The notes under the pieces: generated by a model
Seen by the model: the letters and a program-made list of their open reading frames with translations, nothing else
Told to the model about the DNA's origin: nothing
Database searches by the model: none
Position numbers and translations under genes: made by a program
NCBI RefSeq assembly: GCF_900114065.1
Contig: NZ_FORS01000003.1
Span: 496,001 to 560,000 of the forward strand
Origin: Stutzerimonas kunmingensis
GTDB lineage: Bacteria > Pseudomonadota > Gammaproteobacteria > Pseudomonadales > Pseudomonadaceae
Direction: 5' to 3'
Length of the DNA: 64,000 nucleotides
Shown here: in pieces, positions 16,769-28,821 of the stretch
How positions within the stretch are numbered: position 1 is the stretch's first letter
Layout of the letters: every line of letters starts with the position of its first letter

Positions 16769-18586
16769 ATGAGTGCGAACGCATCTGCGCCAGAGCAGCC
16801 ATCCAGTCTGAAAATCTACTTTCGGCTGCTCGGCTACGTGAAGCCATATGCCGGTTATTTCCTGATCAGCATCCTCGGTTTCCTGATCTTCGCCTCCACC
16901 CAGCCTATGCTGGGCTACATCCTCAAGTTCTTCGTCGACGGGCTGAACAACCCGGACGCCAGTTTTTTTGCCCAGGTGCCTCATCTCAACGAACTGGAGT
17001 GGCTGGCCGGGCTCAAGCTGCTGCAGGCGGTGCCCTTGCTGATCGTTGTCATCGCGCTGTTGCAGGGTGTCGGTTCGTTTCTTGGCAACTATTTCCTGGC
17101 CCGCGTCTCGCTGGGATTGGTACATGACCTGCGTGTGGCGCTGTTCAACAACCTGCTGACGCTCCCCAATCGCTACTTCGACAGCCACAACTCCGGACAT
17201 CTGATCTCGCGCATCACCTACAACGTGACGATGGTGACGGGGGCGGCGACGGATGCGATCAAGGTGGTGGTGCGCGAGGGTATGACGGTGATCTTCCTGT
17301 TCGCCACGCTGCTGTGGATGAACTGGAAGCTAACGTTGGTGATGGTGGCGATCCTGCCGGTGATCGGGGTGATGGTCTCCAGTGCCAGCAAGAAATTTCG
17401 CAAGCAGAGCAAGAAGATCCAGGTCGCGATGGGGGATGTCACCCATGTGGCCTCGGAAACCATCCAGGGCTACCGGGTAGTGCGCAGTTTCGGTGGCGAG
17501 TCCTACGAGCAGGCACGTTTTCTCGGCGCGAGTCAGGACAACACCGGCAAGCAGCTGCGCATGGTCAAGACCAATGCGGTCTATACGCCGACGCTGCAGC
17601 TGGTGATCTACAGCGCGATGGCGGTACTAATGTTTCTGGTGCTGTACATGCGCGGTGATGCTTCTGCTGGCGATCTGGTTGCTTACATCACCCTGGCCGG
17701 CCTGCTGCCGAAACCGATCCGGCAGCTGTCCGAGGTCAGTTCCACTATACAAAAGGGTGTTTCCGGTGCCGAAAGCATCTTCGAGCAGCTGGACGAAGCC
17801 TCGGAAGTCGATGGCGGTACGCTGGAGCGTGAGCGAGTGGCGGGGCGACTGGAGATTAACGGGCTGAGCTTCGTCTATCCGGGCACCGATAAGCGCGTGT
17901 TGCACGATATAAGCTTTAGTGTCGAGCCGGGGCAGATGGTTGCGCTGGTCGGGCGCTCGGGCAGTGGCAAATCGACCTTGGCTAATCTCATTCCGCGGTT
18001 CTACCACCACGAACAAGGGCAGATTCTGCTCGATGGCGTGGATATCGAGGATTACACGCTGCGCAATCTGCGTCGGCATATCGCTCTGGTGACTCAGCAG
18101 GTGACCTTGTTCAACGACACTGTCGCCAACAACATCGCCTATGGCGATCTGGCAGGTGCCCCGTTGGAAGACATCCAGCGCGCGGCGCGCGATGCCTACG
18201 CGGACGAGTTCATCCAGCAGATGCCACAAGGCTACCAGACGCTGGTTGGCGAGAATGGTGTGTTGCTTTCCGGCGGTCAGCGCCAGCGTCTGGCGATCGC
18301 CCGCGCGCTGTTGAAGAACGCGCCGGTGTTGATCCTCGACGAGGCGACTTCGGCGCTGGACACCGAATCCGAGCGGCATATCCAGAGCGCGTTGGACCAC
18401 GCCATGAGTGGCCGCACCACGCTGGTCATCGCCCATCGCCTGAGCACCATCGAGAAGGCCGATCTGATCTTGGTGATGGAGCAGGGGCGTATCGTTGAGC
18501 GCGGCAACCATGCGCAGCTGCTGGCGGCGAACGGTGCCTATGCTCGTTTGCACGAGAAGCAGTTCAAGGACGACGAGCCGGCGTGA
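16769..18586 (+). CDS. msbA: Lipid A export ABC transporter (flippase)
   Basis: A 605-residue half-transporter that flips lipid A-core across the inner membrane. Six membrane helices fill residues ~25-325, followed by an ABC domain with Walker [15 protein letters not shown], signature [16 protein letters not shown], Walker [13 protein letters not shown] and the switch histidine in [13 protein letters not shown]. The length is typical. It starts 16 bases after waaL ends. Placing the flippase between the ligase and hldE is conserved in Pseudomonas. Confidence 0.97.
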   Translation: MSANASAPEQPSSLKIYFRLLGYVKPYAGYFLISILGFLIFASTQPMLGYILKFFVDGLNNPDASFFAQVPHLNELEWLAGLKLLQAVPLLIVVIALLQGVGSFLGNYFLARVSLGLVHDLRVALFNNLLTLPNRYFDSHNSGHLISRITYNVTMVTGAATDAIKVVVREGMTVIFLFATLLWMNWKLTLVMVAILPVIGVMVSSASKKFRKQSKKIQVAMGDVTHVASETIQGYRVVRSFGGESYEQARFLGASQDNTGKQLRMVKTNAVYTPTLQLVIYSAMAVLMFLVLYMRGDASAGDLVAYITLAGLLPKPIRQLSEVSSTIQKGVSGAESIFEQLDEASEVDGGTLERERVAGRLEINGLSFVYPGTDKRVLHDISFSVEPGQMVALVGRSGSGKSTLANLIPRFYHHEQGQILLDGVDIEDYTLRNLRRHIALVTQQVTLFNDTVANNIAYGDLAGAPLEDIQRAARDAYADEFIQQMPQGYQTLVGENGVLLSGGQRQRLAIARALLKNAPVLILDEATSALDTESERHIQSALDHAMSGRTTLVIAHRLSTIEKADLILVMEQGRIVERGNHAQLLAANGAYARLHEKQFKDDEPA

Positions 18587-18671
18587 TCCGCGTGTCTGCT
18601 GGGCCGCGCGAGCCGCGGCGCGCCGGCATGCTATGATCCGCGGCGTTTTCCAGCGCCCCGGAGCCCTATCA

Positions 18672-20093
18672 ATGAAGCTGTCCATGCCCCGTTTCGACCA
18701 AGCCCCCGTCCTGGTGGTGGGTGACGTCATGCTCGATCGCTATTGGCATGGCGGCACGTCGCGCATCTCGCCGGAGGCGCCGGTGCCGGTGGTCAAGGTC
18801 GAGCAGATCGAGGATCGCCCCGGTGGTGCGGCCAACGTTGCGCTGAACATTGCTGCATTGGGCGCGCCTGCCCGCCTGGTCGGCGTGACCGGCGAGGATG
18901 AGGCGCGTCAGAGCCTGGTCGACAGCCTCGCAGCCGCCGGCGTTGAAGCGCATTTCCAATGCATCGAGCACCAGCCGACCATCGTCAAGCTGCGCGTCAT
19001 GAGCCGCCATCAGCAATTGCTGCGCATGGATTTCGAGGAGTCGTTCGATACCGATCCGGCGGCGATCCTGGCTGAGGTCGAGGCGCTGTTGGCCGGGGTC
19101 AAGGTGCTAGTGCTGTCTGACTACGGCAAGGGCGCGCTGAGGAATCATCAGGCGTTGATCCAGGCGGCGCGCCGCCGCGGGATTCCGGTGCTGGCCGATC
19201 CCAAGGGCAAGGATTTCGAGATCTATCGTGGCGCGTCGCTGATCACGCCGAACCTCGGCGAATTCGAGGCGATCGTCGGGCATTGCGCCGATGAGGCCGA
19301 GCTGGTCGCCAAGGGTGCCGAGCTGATGCGCCGCCTGCAGCTGGACGCTCTGCTGGTGACCCGTGGCGAGCACGGCATGACCCTGCTGCGCCCCGACCAC
19401 GCCGCGCTGCATCTGCCGGCGCGCGCGCGCGAGGTATTCGATGTGACTGGCGCCGGCGATACCGTGATTTCCACACTGGCCGCTGCGCTGGCCGCCGGTG
19501 CCGAGCTGCCGCAGGCCGTGGCGTTGGCCAACCTGGCCGCCAGCATCGTGGTCGCCAAGCTGGGCACCGCCTGTGTCAGCGCGCCGGAGCTACGCCGCGC
19601 GATCCAGCGCGAGGAAGGCTCCGGGCGCGGCATGATGACGGTCGAGCAACTGCTCACCGTGGTCGAGGATGCCCGCGCCCAGGGCGAGAAGATCGTTTTC
19701 ACCAACGGCTGCTTCGACATTCTGCACGCCGGTCACGTGACCTATCTGGAGCAGGCGCGCGCTCAGGGCGACCGGCTGATCGTCGCGGTCAACGACGACG
19801 CCTCGGTCAGTCGCCTGAAGGGGCCGGGCCGCCCGATCAACAGTGTCGACCGGCGCATGGCGGTGCTCGCCGGCCTGGAGGCGGTGGATTGGGTGGTGTG
19901 CTTCTCCGAAGACACGCCGGAGAACCTGCTGGCGCAGGTACGCCCCGATGTGCTGGTCAAGGGTGGCGACTACGGTGTCGATCAGGTGGTCGGCGCCGAG
20001 CTGGTCCGCGCCTATGGCGGCGAGGTGCGTGTGCTGGGGCTGGTAGAGAACAGCTCCACCACCGCCATTGTCGAGAAGATTCGCAAGGCCTAG
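18672..20093 (+). CDS. hldE: Bifunctional D-glycero-beta-D-manno-heptose-7-phosphate kinase / 1-phosphate adenylyltransferase
   Basis: A 473-residue two-domain enzyme that makes ADP-heptose for WaaC and WaaF. The N-terminal ribokinase-type domain has [22 protein letters not shown] and the catalytic [10 protein letters not shown]. The C-terminal nucleotidyltransferase domain has [17 protein letters not shown]. The frame extends upstream to 18495, but the ATG at 18672 has an upstream GGAG and gives the family start [12 protein letters not shown]. The gene lies 85 bases after msbA. ADP-heptose is also a signal to mammalian innate immunity, but nothing in the sequence bears on that. Confidence 0.97.
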   Translation: MKLSMPRFDQAPVLVVGDVMLDRYWHGGTSRISPEAPVPVVKVEQIEDRPGGAANVALNIAALGAPARLVGVTGEDEARQSLVDSLAAAGVEAHFQCIEHQPTIVKLRVMSRHQQLLRMDFEESFDTDPAAILAEVEALLAGVKVLVLSDYGKGALRNHQALIQAARRRGIPVLADPKGKDFEIYRGASLITPNLGEFEAIVGHCADEAELVAKGAELMRRLQLDALLVTRGEHGMTLLRPDHAALHLPARAREVFDVTGAGDTVISTLAAALAAGAELPQAVALANLAASIVVAKLGTACVSAPELRRAIQREEGSGRGMMTVEQLLTVVEDARAQGEKIVFTNGCFDILHAGHVTYLEQARAQGDRLIVAVNDDASVSRLKGPGRPINSVDRRMAVLAGLEAVDWVVCFSEDTPENLLAQVRPDVLVKGGDYGVDQVVGAELVRAYGGEVRVLGLVENSSTTAIVEKIRKA

Positions 20094-20117
20094 CGGCCGC
20101 GGCCGTGCCGCCGCCAC

Positions 20118-21005
20118 TCAGCGGGCGACAGCCAGGGCGCGGCCGGCCCACCAGTCCTTCCAGCCAATGCGCTCGTCGCGCACTACCCAGCCGTCCTGCG
20201 GCGCGAAACTTTCCGACAGCCACAGCCCGCGGGTCGCCACCGGGCTCAGGCGGCCGCTACGCAGCTGCAGCAGCTGCTCCTGCGGTTCGCCATGCCGCAG
20301 CGGAATCAGATAGAGATCGGCCTGACTGCGATCCAGACGGGCAACCAGCTCGCCGTCCTCGAGACGCTCGTCGACATGGAACAGGCTTGGCCGATGCACG
20401 TCCTTCGGCACTTCCAGACGCATGTCGTAAACCAGCTGCAGCGAGGCCGTAGGCAGGTGCACGTATGCACACGGACGTTCCATCAGCACCCGCTCGCCGC
20501 AGTGCACCGGCCGCGTGGCGCCGGTCAGCGAGGCGAGCGCGAAGTGCGGCGTTTCGCGGTACTGCAGCGGGCCTTCATACGGCGTTGGCAGCCAGGTATC
20601 GCCGAAGCGGCCGCTCAGCCAGCCTTCCGGGGTTTCCAGCAGGCATTCCTCGGCGATTTCCTGGATGGCGGTGAGCAGCGGCAGATTGAGTTCGTGAGCC
20701 GGCACGTAGCCGGAGATCAGCTTGAGTACCACGTCGCCGCGATCCAGCCGTTGCTGGCGTACCAGCACCCAGTATTCGCGATCCTGCCAGTCGAGGGTGA
20801 GGCGCACCGAAACGCCCAGATTGGCCAGCTCGAGGGCGAAGCGGTGGGTGCTGGGGACCTCGACCGGACGCCGACGCTCGATGACTTCGCCGAAGTTCAG
20901 CGGCCGGCCCAGACTCTGGTAGCTCAGGTTGTCCTGGCTGGCCTCGACGTAGAGAGGCAGGGTCTTGAATGCGGCAGGGCTCTTGCGCACCAGAACTCTT
21001 GGCAT
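20118..21005 (-). CDS. Conserved Pseudomonas protein with a degenerate Nudix-like box
   Basis: A 295-residue soluble protein with no signal peptide. Residues 75-125 read like a Nudix fold: a strand YWVLVRQQR, then G99-x5-E105-x9-QEIAEECLL. The classical box is G-x5-E-x7-R-E-U-x-E-E-x-G-U, so here two residues are inserted, Arg is Gln and the last Gly is Leu. The C-terminal half has no motif I recognise. Homologues are often labelled metal ABC transporter ATPase in databases, which the sequence does not support (no Walker motifs). It ends 24 bases from hldE in convergent orientation and is probably the last gene of a reverse operon with the reductase and oxidoreductase. Confidence 0.65.
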   Translation of the reverse strand: MPRVLVRKSPAAFKTLPLYVEASQDNLSYQSLGRPLNFGEVIERRRPVEVPSTHRFALELANLGVSVRLTLDWQDREYWVLVRQQRLDRGDVVLKLISGYVPAHELNLPLLTAIQEIAEECLLETPEGWLSGRFGDTWLPTPYEGPLQYRETPHFALASLTGATRPVHCGERVLMERPCAYVHLPTASLQLVYDMRLEVPKDVHRPSLFHVDERLEDGELVARLDRSQADLYLIPLRHGEPQEQLLQLRSGRLSPVATRGLWLSESFAPQDGWVVRDERIGWKDWWAGRALAVAR

Positions 21006-21095
21006 TCGGTTTCTCCTTGCGGCGAAGAAAGTAACCGCGCGGCATCAGCGTAATGCGCTTCCGCGTAGCGGATGAACGTTGCCGCCAGGACCGTT

Positions 21096-21905
21096 TCAGT
21101 TGCCGGTCAGAACAGCAGCAGCAGTCCGTACGTTAGCCGTCAAATGCTGCGGATTGATAGTGCCGATGATCGCGCCACTGACCCCGGGGTGGCCGAACAG
21201 CAACTCGAAGCTTCGGCGCACCGGGTCTTCACCTGGCTTGAGGCAGGCGTGGCCGCTGGCAAGCGCCTTCTTGATCAGAATGCCCTTGCCGTGGGCTGCA
21301 GCGTAGTCGAGCACTGGTCGCTCGGCCTGCTCGTTGAGGTTGTAGGTGACCATCGCGCAGTCGCCCTGTTGCAGCGCCAGCAGTCCGCCGTCCACGGTCT
21401 TGCCGGAGAGGCCGTAGCCGAGAATCTTGCCCTCGCGCTTGAGCTCGGCGAGGGTCTGGTAGACCTCGGCGTGCTGCAGGATGTCCAGATCGTTGCCATC
21501 GGAATGCACCAGCACCAGTTCGATGCGATCGGTGCGCAGACGCTTGAGGCTACGTTCGACCGAAAAGCGTGTGTGCGCGGCGGAAAAGTCGAAGCGCGAC
21601 TGGCCGTTCTCGAACTCCTCTCCGACCTTGCTGACGATCACCCACTCATCGCGCCGGTCGGCGAGCAGAGGGCCCAGCCGCTCTTCGCTGACGCCGTAGG
21701 CCGGGGCGGTATCGATCAGGTTGATGCCCAGATCGCGGGCCAGAGCCAGCAGCTGGCGAGCCTGGGCATCGTCGGGAATGGCGAAACCGCTGGGATATTT
21801 CACGCCCTGGTCACGTCCGAGCTTCACCGTGCCCAGACCCAGCGGCGAGATGTTCAGGCCAATGCTGCCCAGCGGGCGGTGCAACTCATGCAGTGTTGCG
21901 TTCAT
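21096..21905 (-). CDS. Aldo/keto reductase
   Basis: A 269-residue AKR-family NAD(P)H oxidoreductase with the catalytic tetrad in order: Asp and Tyr in NLIDTAPAYGVSEERLG, Lys in VSKVGEEF and His in LVLVHSDG. The C-terminal GAIIGTINPQHL is the cofactor phosphate/adenine region. The frame stays open far upstream to 22346, but the ATG at 21905 overlaps the stop of the FAD oxidoreductase by four bases (ATGA) and yields the family N-terminus. Substrate unknown. Tight coupling suggests that both enzymes act in one pathway. Confidence 0.9.
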   Translation of the reverse strand: MNATLHELHRPLGSIGLNISPLGLGTVKLGRDQGVKYPSGFAIPDDAQARQLLALARDLGINLIDTAPAYGVSEERLGPLLADRRDEWVIVSKVGEEFENGQSRFDFSAAHTRFSVERSLKRLRTDRIELVLVHSDGNDLDILQHAEVYQTLAELKREGKILGYGLSGKTVDGGLLALQQGDCAMVTYNLNEQAERPVLDYAAAHGKGILIKKALASGHACLKPGEDPVRRSFELLFGHPGVSGAIIGTINPQHLTANVRTAAAVLTGN

Positions 21906-23077
21906 GGCAGCAGCCCTTCCCAGAACGGCCCGGTCAACGGTGGTCGCGGCAGTTCCGGTAGCGCAGGATGCTGGCCGGGGCGAATGCCGTCGCGGGCGAG
22001 AGCGGCTTCGACGCGGTCGGAAAAGTCCGGTGACAGCGCCAGCTTGGTCGGCCAGCCGACCAGCAGGCGGCCCTGCTCGGCGAGAAAGGCATTGTCCGGA
22101 CGGGCGAGGGCCGATTGCGCCGGCTCGGCGCGGTCGATGCGTAGTGTGGCCCAGTGCGCTGCGGACAGGTCGATCCAGGGTACCAGCTCGGCCAGTTCCT
22201 TCTTCGCCGCGGCGATCTGGCTGGCTTCGTCGCGCGCCACGCCATCGGCTTCGGCCAGATCGCCGCCCAGGTACCAGACCCACTCGCCGTCTGCCGCCGG
22301 ATGGCTGGTCACGGTGATTCGCGGTTTGGTGCCGCCGCCCAGACAATGGGCATAGAGCGGCTTGAGCGTCGGCGCCTTGACGATGACCATGTGCAGCGGA
22401 CGGCGCTGCATGGCCGGTTGCTGCAGGCCGAGCGTCGTGAGCAGCTCGGCCGTCCCGCCACCGGCACTGAAGACGATGCGCTGAGCGCGGATCTCGCGGC
22501 CGTCGACGCGCAGACCGACCAGCTCGTCGCCATCGAGCAGCGGTTCGACCTGCTGGCCGGCGAGCAGGCTGTCGCCGGCCAGCTCGGCCAGGCGGGCGAT
22601 CAGACTGGGCACATCGAGCACCAGTTCGCTGAGGCGGTAGACCTTGCCTTTGAATTTCGGGTGTTGCAGAGCGGGTGGCAGTTCGTCGCCCTTGACCTGA
22701 CCAACCCGCGAGCGCACTGCCTTGCTGGCGAAGAAGCTGGTGAGATTGCCGGCCAGCGTGCCGGGCGACCAGAGGTAATGCGCATCGGACAGCAGGCGCA
22801 CGCCGCTGAGATCCAGCTCGCCCTTGCCTGCAAGAGCCTCGCGCCAGCGCCGTGGCATGTCGGCGATGGCTTCGGATGCGCCGGTGAGGGCGCCGCTCAA
22901 GGCGTATTTGGTACCGCCATGAATGATGCCCTGGGACTTCACGCTCTGCCCGCCACCCAGCGTTCCCTTGTCCACCAGCAACGTGGCAAAACCTTGCCTG
23001 CGCAGGCGCGCGTTGAGCCAGAGGCCGGCGACGCCGCCGCCAACGATCAGGACATCGGTGCTGAGGGATTCAGGCAT
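21902..23077 (-). CDS. FAD-dependent oxidoreductase (DAO family)
   Basis: A 391-residue protein with an N-terminal dinucleotide-binding fold, VLIVGGGVAGLWLNARL, followed by GGQSVKSQGIIHGGTKYAL, typical of D-amino-acid-oxidase/glycerol-3-phosphate-dehydrogenase-like flavoproteins. A second conserved region, IVFSAGGGTAELL, lies near residue 220. The substrate cannot be stated. It is translationally coupled to the aldo/keto reductase and preceded by an SMR pump gene in the same direction. The pair is conserved next to waaA in other Pseudomonas. Confidence 0.85.
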   Translation of the reverse strand: MPESLSTDVLIVGGGVAGLWLNARLRRQGFATLLVDKGTLGGGQSVKSQGIIHGGTKYALSGALTGASEAIADMPRRWREALAGKGELDLSGVRLLSDAHYLWSPGTLAGNLTSFFASKAVRSRVGQVKGDELPPALQHPKFKGKVYRLSELVLDVPSLIARLAELAGDSLLAGQQVEPLLDGDELVGLRVDGREIRAQRIVFSAGGGTAELLTTLGLQQPAMQRRPLHMVIVKAPTLKPLYAHCLGGGTKPRITVTSHPAADGEWVWYLGGDLAEADGVARDEASQIAAAKKELAELVPWIDLSAAHWATLRIDRAEPAQSALARPDNAFLAEQGRLLVGWPTKLALSPDFSDRVEAALARDGIRPGQHPALPELPRPPLTGPFWEGLLP

Positions 23078-23137
23078 GTGCAGGCCTCATACGGGGAAAC
23101 GGACGCGCAGTATAACTGCATGCAGTTCGCGGGGTGC

Positions 23138-23470
23138 TCAGTGGCCGGTGCTGCCGGAGAACAGCTGAATGACCACCACGCCAGCGATGATCAGGGCCAT
23201 ACCGAGCACTGCCGGCAGGTCCAGGTGCTGGCGATAGATCAGCGCCGCAGCGATGCTGACCAGCACGATGCCCAGGCCCGCCCAGATGGCGTAGGCGATC
23301 CCCACCGGAATGGTCTTCACCACCAGCGCCAGCATCCAGAAGGACAGGCTATAGCCACAAATCACCAGCAACAGGGGCAGCGGGCGGCTGAAGCCGGCCA
23401 GGGCTTTCATCGAGGTGGTGGCGATCACTTCGGCGCAGATGGCGATGGCCAGGTAAACGTAACCGGACAT
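23138..23470 (-). CDS. emrE: Small multidrug resistance (SMR) efflux protein
   Basis: A 110-residue protein with four membrane helices. The essential glutamate is at residue 14 in AIAICAEVIATTSMK, and the loop/helix 3 signature is IPVGIAYAIWAGLGIVLVS, both very like E. coli EmrE. The subfamily is therefore proton-coupled export of quaternary ammonium cations and dyes rather than the SugE/guanidinium type, though only transport tests would settle this. The frame opens 11 codons earlier, but MSGYVYLAIAICAEV is the family start. The 119-base gap to waaA should hold divergent promoters. Confidence 0.88.
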   Translation of the reverse strand: MSGYVYLAIAICAEVIATTSMKALAGFSRPLPLLLVICGYSLSFWMLALVVKTIPVGIAYAIWAGLGIVLVSIAAALIYRQHLDLPAVLGMALIIAGVVVIQLFSGSTGH

Positions 23471-23589
23471 GGGAAATCCTGATCGTGGGCTGGAGGAGGT
23501 CAACTTCGTTCGGTCGCGTCCTCGTCAACTAGTTCGCCAGCCGTGGCGATTGTGGCTCGCCGGCAGGCGGCTTGCTAAGCTCCGCGCCC

Positions 23590-24858
23590 ATGAATCGCAC
23601 CCTCTATACCCTGCTGTTCCACCTCGGCCTGCCGCTGGTATTTCTGCGCCTGCTCTGGCGCGCCTGGCGCGCGCCGGCCTACTCCCGTCGTATCGGCGAA
23701 CGTTTCGCCTTTGGTTTGCCGCCGCTTCGTCCGGGTGGCATCTGGGTGCATGCGGTGTCGGTCGGCGAGAGCATCGCCGCGGCGCCGATGGTCCGCGAAC
23801 TGATGGCGCGCTATCCGCATCTGCCGATCACCGTCACCTGCATGACCCCGACCGGCTCGGAGCGCATCCAGGCACTGTTCGGCGACAGCGTGCAGCACTG
23901 CTATCTGCCCTATGACCTGCCCTGGGCGGCGGCGCGCTTTCTTGAGCGCGTGCGACCGAAGCTGGCGGTGGTGATGGAAACCGAACTCTGGCCCAACCAT
24001 ATCCATCAGTGTGCACGCCGCGACATTCCGGTAGCGCTGGCCAATGCGCGCTTGTCCGAGCGCTCGGCTCGCGGCTACGCGCGCTTCGCCCGTCTGACCG
24101 CGCCGATGCTGGCCGAGCTGAGCCTGATTGCCGTGCAGACCGAGGCTGAAGCCGAACGTTTTCGCCAGCTCGGTGCGCGCGATGAGTGCGTCGAGGTGAC
24201 CGGCTCGATCAAGTTCGACCTGACCATCGACCCGGCACTGCTGGCGCGGGCGACCGATTTGCGCCGCCAATGGGCGGCGCTGGAGCGGCCTTTGTGGATC
24301 GCCGCCAGTACTCACGCTGGCGAGGACGAGATCATGCTCGCTGCTCATCGCCAGCTGCTTGGCGAACACCCGCAGGCGCTGCTGATCCTGGTGCCCAGAC
24401 ACCCGGAGCGCTTCGCCTCGGTGTACGAGTCGGCGGTCAGGGACGGGTTTGTCGCCGTGCGGCGCTCGACGGGGGAAGTGGTCGACGCCGGCACCCAGGT
24501 GCTGGTCGGCGACACCATGGGCGAGCTGCTGTTTCTCTATGCGCTGGCGGATGTCGCCTTCGTTGGCGGCAGCCTAGTGCCCAACGGTGGGCACAACCTT
24601 CTAGAGCCCGCCGCGCTGGGCAAGCCGGTGCTCAGCGGCCCGCACCTATTCAACTTTCTCGAAATCTCCGCGCAACTGCGCGATGCCGGCGCCCTGCGCG
24701 AAGTGCAGGATGCCGTGCAACTGGCGCAAGCGGTCAGCGAACTCTGGGGCGATCCAAGCGGAGCTCAGGCGATGCGCGATGCCGGTCTCGGCGTGCTCAA
24801 GGCCAATCAGGGGGCTCTGGAGCGGTTGCTGGCGGGGTTGGGGCGGCTGCTCGGGTAA
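23590..24858 (+). CDS. waaA: 3-deoxy-D-manno-octulosonic acid (Kdo) transferase
   Basis: A 422-residue GT30 enzyme that adds Kdo residues from CMP-Kdo to lipid IVA, making the Kdo2-lipid A on which WaaC acts. An N-terminal hydrophobic anchor (residues ~1-22) precedes GGIWVHAVSVGESIAA, the acceptor-side glutamate region VVMETELWPN, and the donor-site VGGSLVPNGGHNLLEPAALG. The start at 23590 gives the usual MNRTLYTLLFHL. It lies 3.5 kb from hldE, separated by the reverse-strand oxidoreductase group. Confidence 0.96.
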   Translation: MNRTLYTLLFHLGLPLVFLRLLWRAWRAPAYSRRIGERFAFGLPPLRPGGIWVHAVSVGESIAAAPMVRELMARYPHLPITVTCMTPTGSERIQALFGDSVQHCYLPYDLPWAAARFLERVRPKLAVVMETELWPNHIHQCARRDIPVALANARLSERSARGYARFARLTAPMLAELSLIAVQTEAEAERFRQLGARDECVEVTGSIKFDLTIDPALLARATDLRRQWAALERPLWIAASTHAGEDEIMLAAHRQLLGEHPQALLILVPRHPERFASVYESAVRDGFVAVRRSTGEVVDAGTQVLVGDTMGELLFLYALADVAFVGGSLVPNGGHNLLEPAALGKPVLSGPHLFNFLEISAQLRDAGALREVQDAVQLAQAVSELWGDPSGAQAMRDAGLGVLKANQGALERLLAGLGRLLG

Positions 24859-24977
24859 TTAGCCGGGCGGATTCGGCGTCAGGTGGCCATGTTCGGCGCT
24901 GGATGCTTTTGTCGTTTTCCCGCCCCGGGCCGGGCAACTCAACACTAGAGTTGTCAGCCGCTGGGTGCTCGCACAAG

Positions 24978-25025
24978 TGCATGACGGTATCGCTAGGCTA
25001 CCCGGCCGGTCATGCACCTGTTTTT
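24978..25025 (+). terminator. Possible terminator between waaA and tolC
   Basis: TGCATGAC at 24978-24985 pairs with GTCATGCA at 25009-25016, and CCTGTTTTT follows at 25017-25025. The stem is 8 bases with a long GC-containing loop that can fold further. It lies in the 174-base convergent gap after waaA. Otherwise I see nothing in that gap. Confidence 0.45.
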
Positions 25026-25032
25026 CCGTCAC

Positions 25033-26487
25033 TCAGTAATCGATCCGCACCGGCTGGCCGATGGTTTGCGGCAGATCCGGTGGCAGGAAGTCGGTGTCCG
25101 GGTTGTAGTCGGGCTTCAGGTAGGCCGCCAGCTGCTGCAGATCGTCCGGATTGAGCGTGCCGGCGGCCTGTTTCAGGCGCAGGTTGTCGAGGATGTAGTC
25201 GTAGCGGGCGTTGTTGTAGTCCCGCACGGCGCCATACAGGCGGCGCTGGGTGTCGAGTACGTCGACGATGTTGCGTGTGCCGACCTGATAGCCGATCTCA
25301 GTGGCTTCCAGCGCACTCTGGTTGGAGATGATCGACTGCCGGCGGGCCTGGACCTGTTCGATATCGGTGTTCACCGCGCGGTGCAGGTTGCGTGTGGCTT
25401 CCACCACCTGGCGGCGCAGGCTTTCGCGCTGCTGCTCGCTCTGACTCAACTGGTAATAGGCCTCGCGGCTCTGCGAGGTGGTCAGGCCGCCGCTGTAGAG
25501 CGGGATGTTCAGCTGCAGGCCGATGCTGCGCTGCTCGACGTCACCGGTGTAGCGTGGCATGTCGAAGCCCGGGATGCTCTGGCTGTTGCTGAAGCCCAGC
25601 GCATCGTTGTCGCCCTTGCGATAGGACGCCACAGCATCGAGCGTCGGTGCATGGCCGGAGCGGCGCTGGCGCAGGGTTTCTTCCGCTGCGGTCACCGCGT
25701 AATTGACCGCCAGCAGGTTGAGGTTCTGCCGTGTTGCGGTATCGACCCACGCCTTGGCCTCGTTCGGCACCGGGGCCAGCACCGGCAGGGTGTGGCGGAT
25801 GCCTTCGAGGGCGATGTATTCGCGGTTGGTCAGTGTGTACAACGCCTGGAAGGCGTCCTCGACCTGGCGCTGTGCGATGGAGCGGTTGGCCCGGGCGGTA
25901 TCGAAGCCGGCCTGGGCTTCGAGCACGTCGGTCTTGTCCGACAGGCCGACCTCGAAGCGCTCGTTGGCCTGGTCGAGCTGGCGCTTGAATGCAGCCTCCT
26001 CGGCCTTCACTGCCGCCAGGTTGTCTTGTGCGCGCAGCACGGCGAAGTAGGCCTGGGCGCTCTGCAGGATCAGGTCCTGTTCGGTGATGGAGTATTCGAT
26101 TGCGGCCTGCTCGCTCACGGCTTCCGCGGCCTTGAGCTGGAACCAGCGATCGGCACGGAAGATCGGCTGGCTCAGCGTTGCCTGGTAGACGGTACCGCTG
26201 CGCGACAGCGAGGTGGAGCCCCTGCTGGTATCGACGTCCGTTTCGGTATCGCTCAGCTCGGCGCCGGCGCTGAGGTTGGGCAGCAGCCCGGCCCGCGCCT
26301 GCGGCACGATTTCCTGGCGTGCGCGAAACTGCGCACGCGCTGCAGCCAGATCGGCGTTGTTGTTGACGGCTTGCTGATAGACGCTGACCAGATCGGTCTT
26401 GCTGGCGAGCGGGACGGTTTGCTGTGCCCAGGCTGCTCCGGCGGTGAGGGAAGCCACGGCGAGAGCCAGGGGGAGTCTGCGCAGCAT
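25033..26487 (-). CDS. tolC: TolC-family outer-membrane channel
   Basis: A 484-residue outer-membrane efflux protein. A signal peptide occupies residues ~1-22 (MLRRLPLALAVASLTAGAAWA). Two homologous OEP repeats follow, each with long coiled-coil helices (for example ELSQ/QSREAYYQLSQSEQQRESLR). It would trimerise into the exit duct for type I secretion systems and tripartite pumps. The frame extends 11 codons upstream, but MLRRLP starts the signal peptide. It is divergent from thiC and sits in the conserved tolC-nudF-cpdA-parE neighbourhood also known from enterobacteria. Confidence 0.94.
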   Translation of the reverse strand: MLRRLPLALAVASLTAGAAWAQQTVPLASKTDLVSVYQQAVNNNADLAAARAQFRARQEIVPQARAGLLPNLSAGAELSDTETDVDTSRGSTSLSRSGTVYQATLSQPIFRADRWFQLKAAEAVSEQAAIEYSITEQDLILQSAQAYFAVLRAQDNLAAVKAEEAAFKRQLDQANERFEVGLSDKTDVLEAQAGFDTARANRSIAQRQVEDAFQALYTLTNREYIALEGIRHTLPVLAPVPNEAKAWVDTATRQNLNLLAVNYAVTAAEETLRQRRSGHAPTLDAVASYRKGDNDALGFSNSQSIPGFDMPRYTGDVEQRSIGLQLNIPLYSGGLTTSQSREAYYQLSQSEQQRESLRRQVVEATRNLHRAVNTDIEQVQARRQSIISNQSALEATEIGYQVGTRNIVDVLDTQRRLYGAVRDYNNARYDYILDNLRLKQAAGTLNPDDLQQLAAYLKPDYNPDTDFLPPDLPQTIGQPVRIDY

Positions 26488-26667
26488 GTTGGGTCCATCC
26501 TGAATAGAGCTGAGGGGCAAGGCTAAGCGGCGGCTGACGGGGGGTCAAGGCGCGTGTGCGAGGCAATGTCAGATGCCGGTTGCGGCCGGCCGGAATGACC
26601 GAGCGGTCGACTAGTTTCGCCCTTGGCATGGCGTTCGTACTGGGTCTTGATTAGACTCGATAGCGTT

Positions 26668-28750
<2,083 letters not shown>

Positions 28751-28785
28751 CCGGCGAGGTGTGATCGACTGGCTGTAGACGACTC

Positions 28786-28815
28786 GAAGCGGGTCGGCAT
28801 ATACCGGCCCGCTTC
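28786..28815. terminator. Hairpin between convergent thiC and the DUF3298 lipoprotein gene
   Basis: GAAGCGGGTCGG at 28786-28797 faces CCGGCCCGCTTC at 28804-28815: a 12-base stem with one G-T pair and a 6-base loop. There is no strong T-run on either side, but a stem this size in a 71-base convergent gap is likely to end both transcripts. Confidence 0.6.
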
Positions 28816-28821
28816 GTATCC

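Noticed and set aside
20118..21005. Database-style label metal ABC transporter ATPase for this gene
   Set aside because: No Walker A, signature or Walker B motif is present; the sequence better fits a Nudix-like fold.
21072..23482. Two long + strand frames (21072-22355 and 22154-23482) opposite the oxidoreductase genes
   Set aside because: They lie wholly opposite the aldo/keto reductase, FAD oxidoreductase and emrE genes, show no recognisable motif and have low-complexity composition typical of reverse frames in high-GC DNA.
25012..26526. 504-codon open frame on the + strand opposite tolC
   Set aside because: It is an antisense shadow of a GC-rich gene: its codons mirror TolC, there is no ribosome site, and the tolC frame has a clear signal peptide and family motifs.
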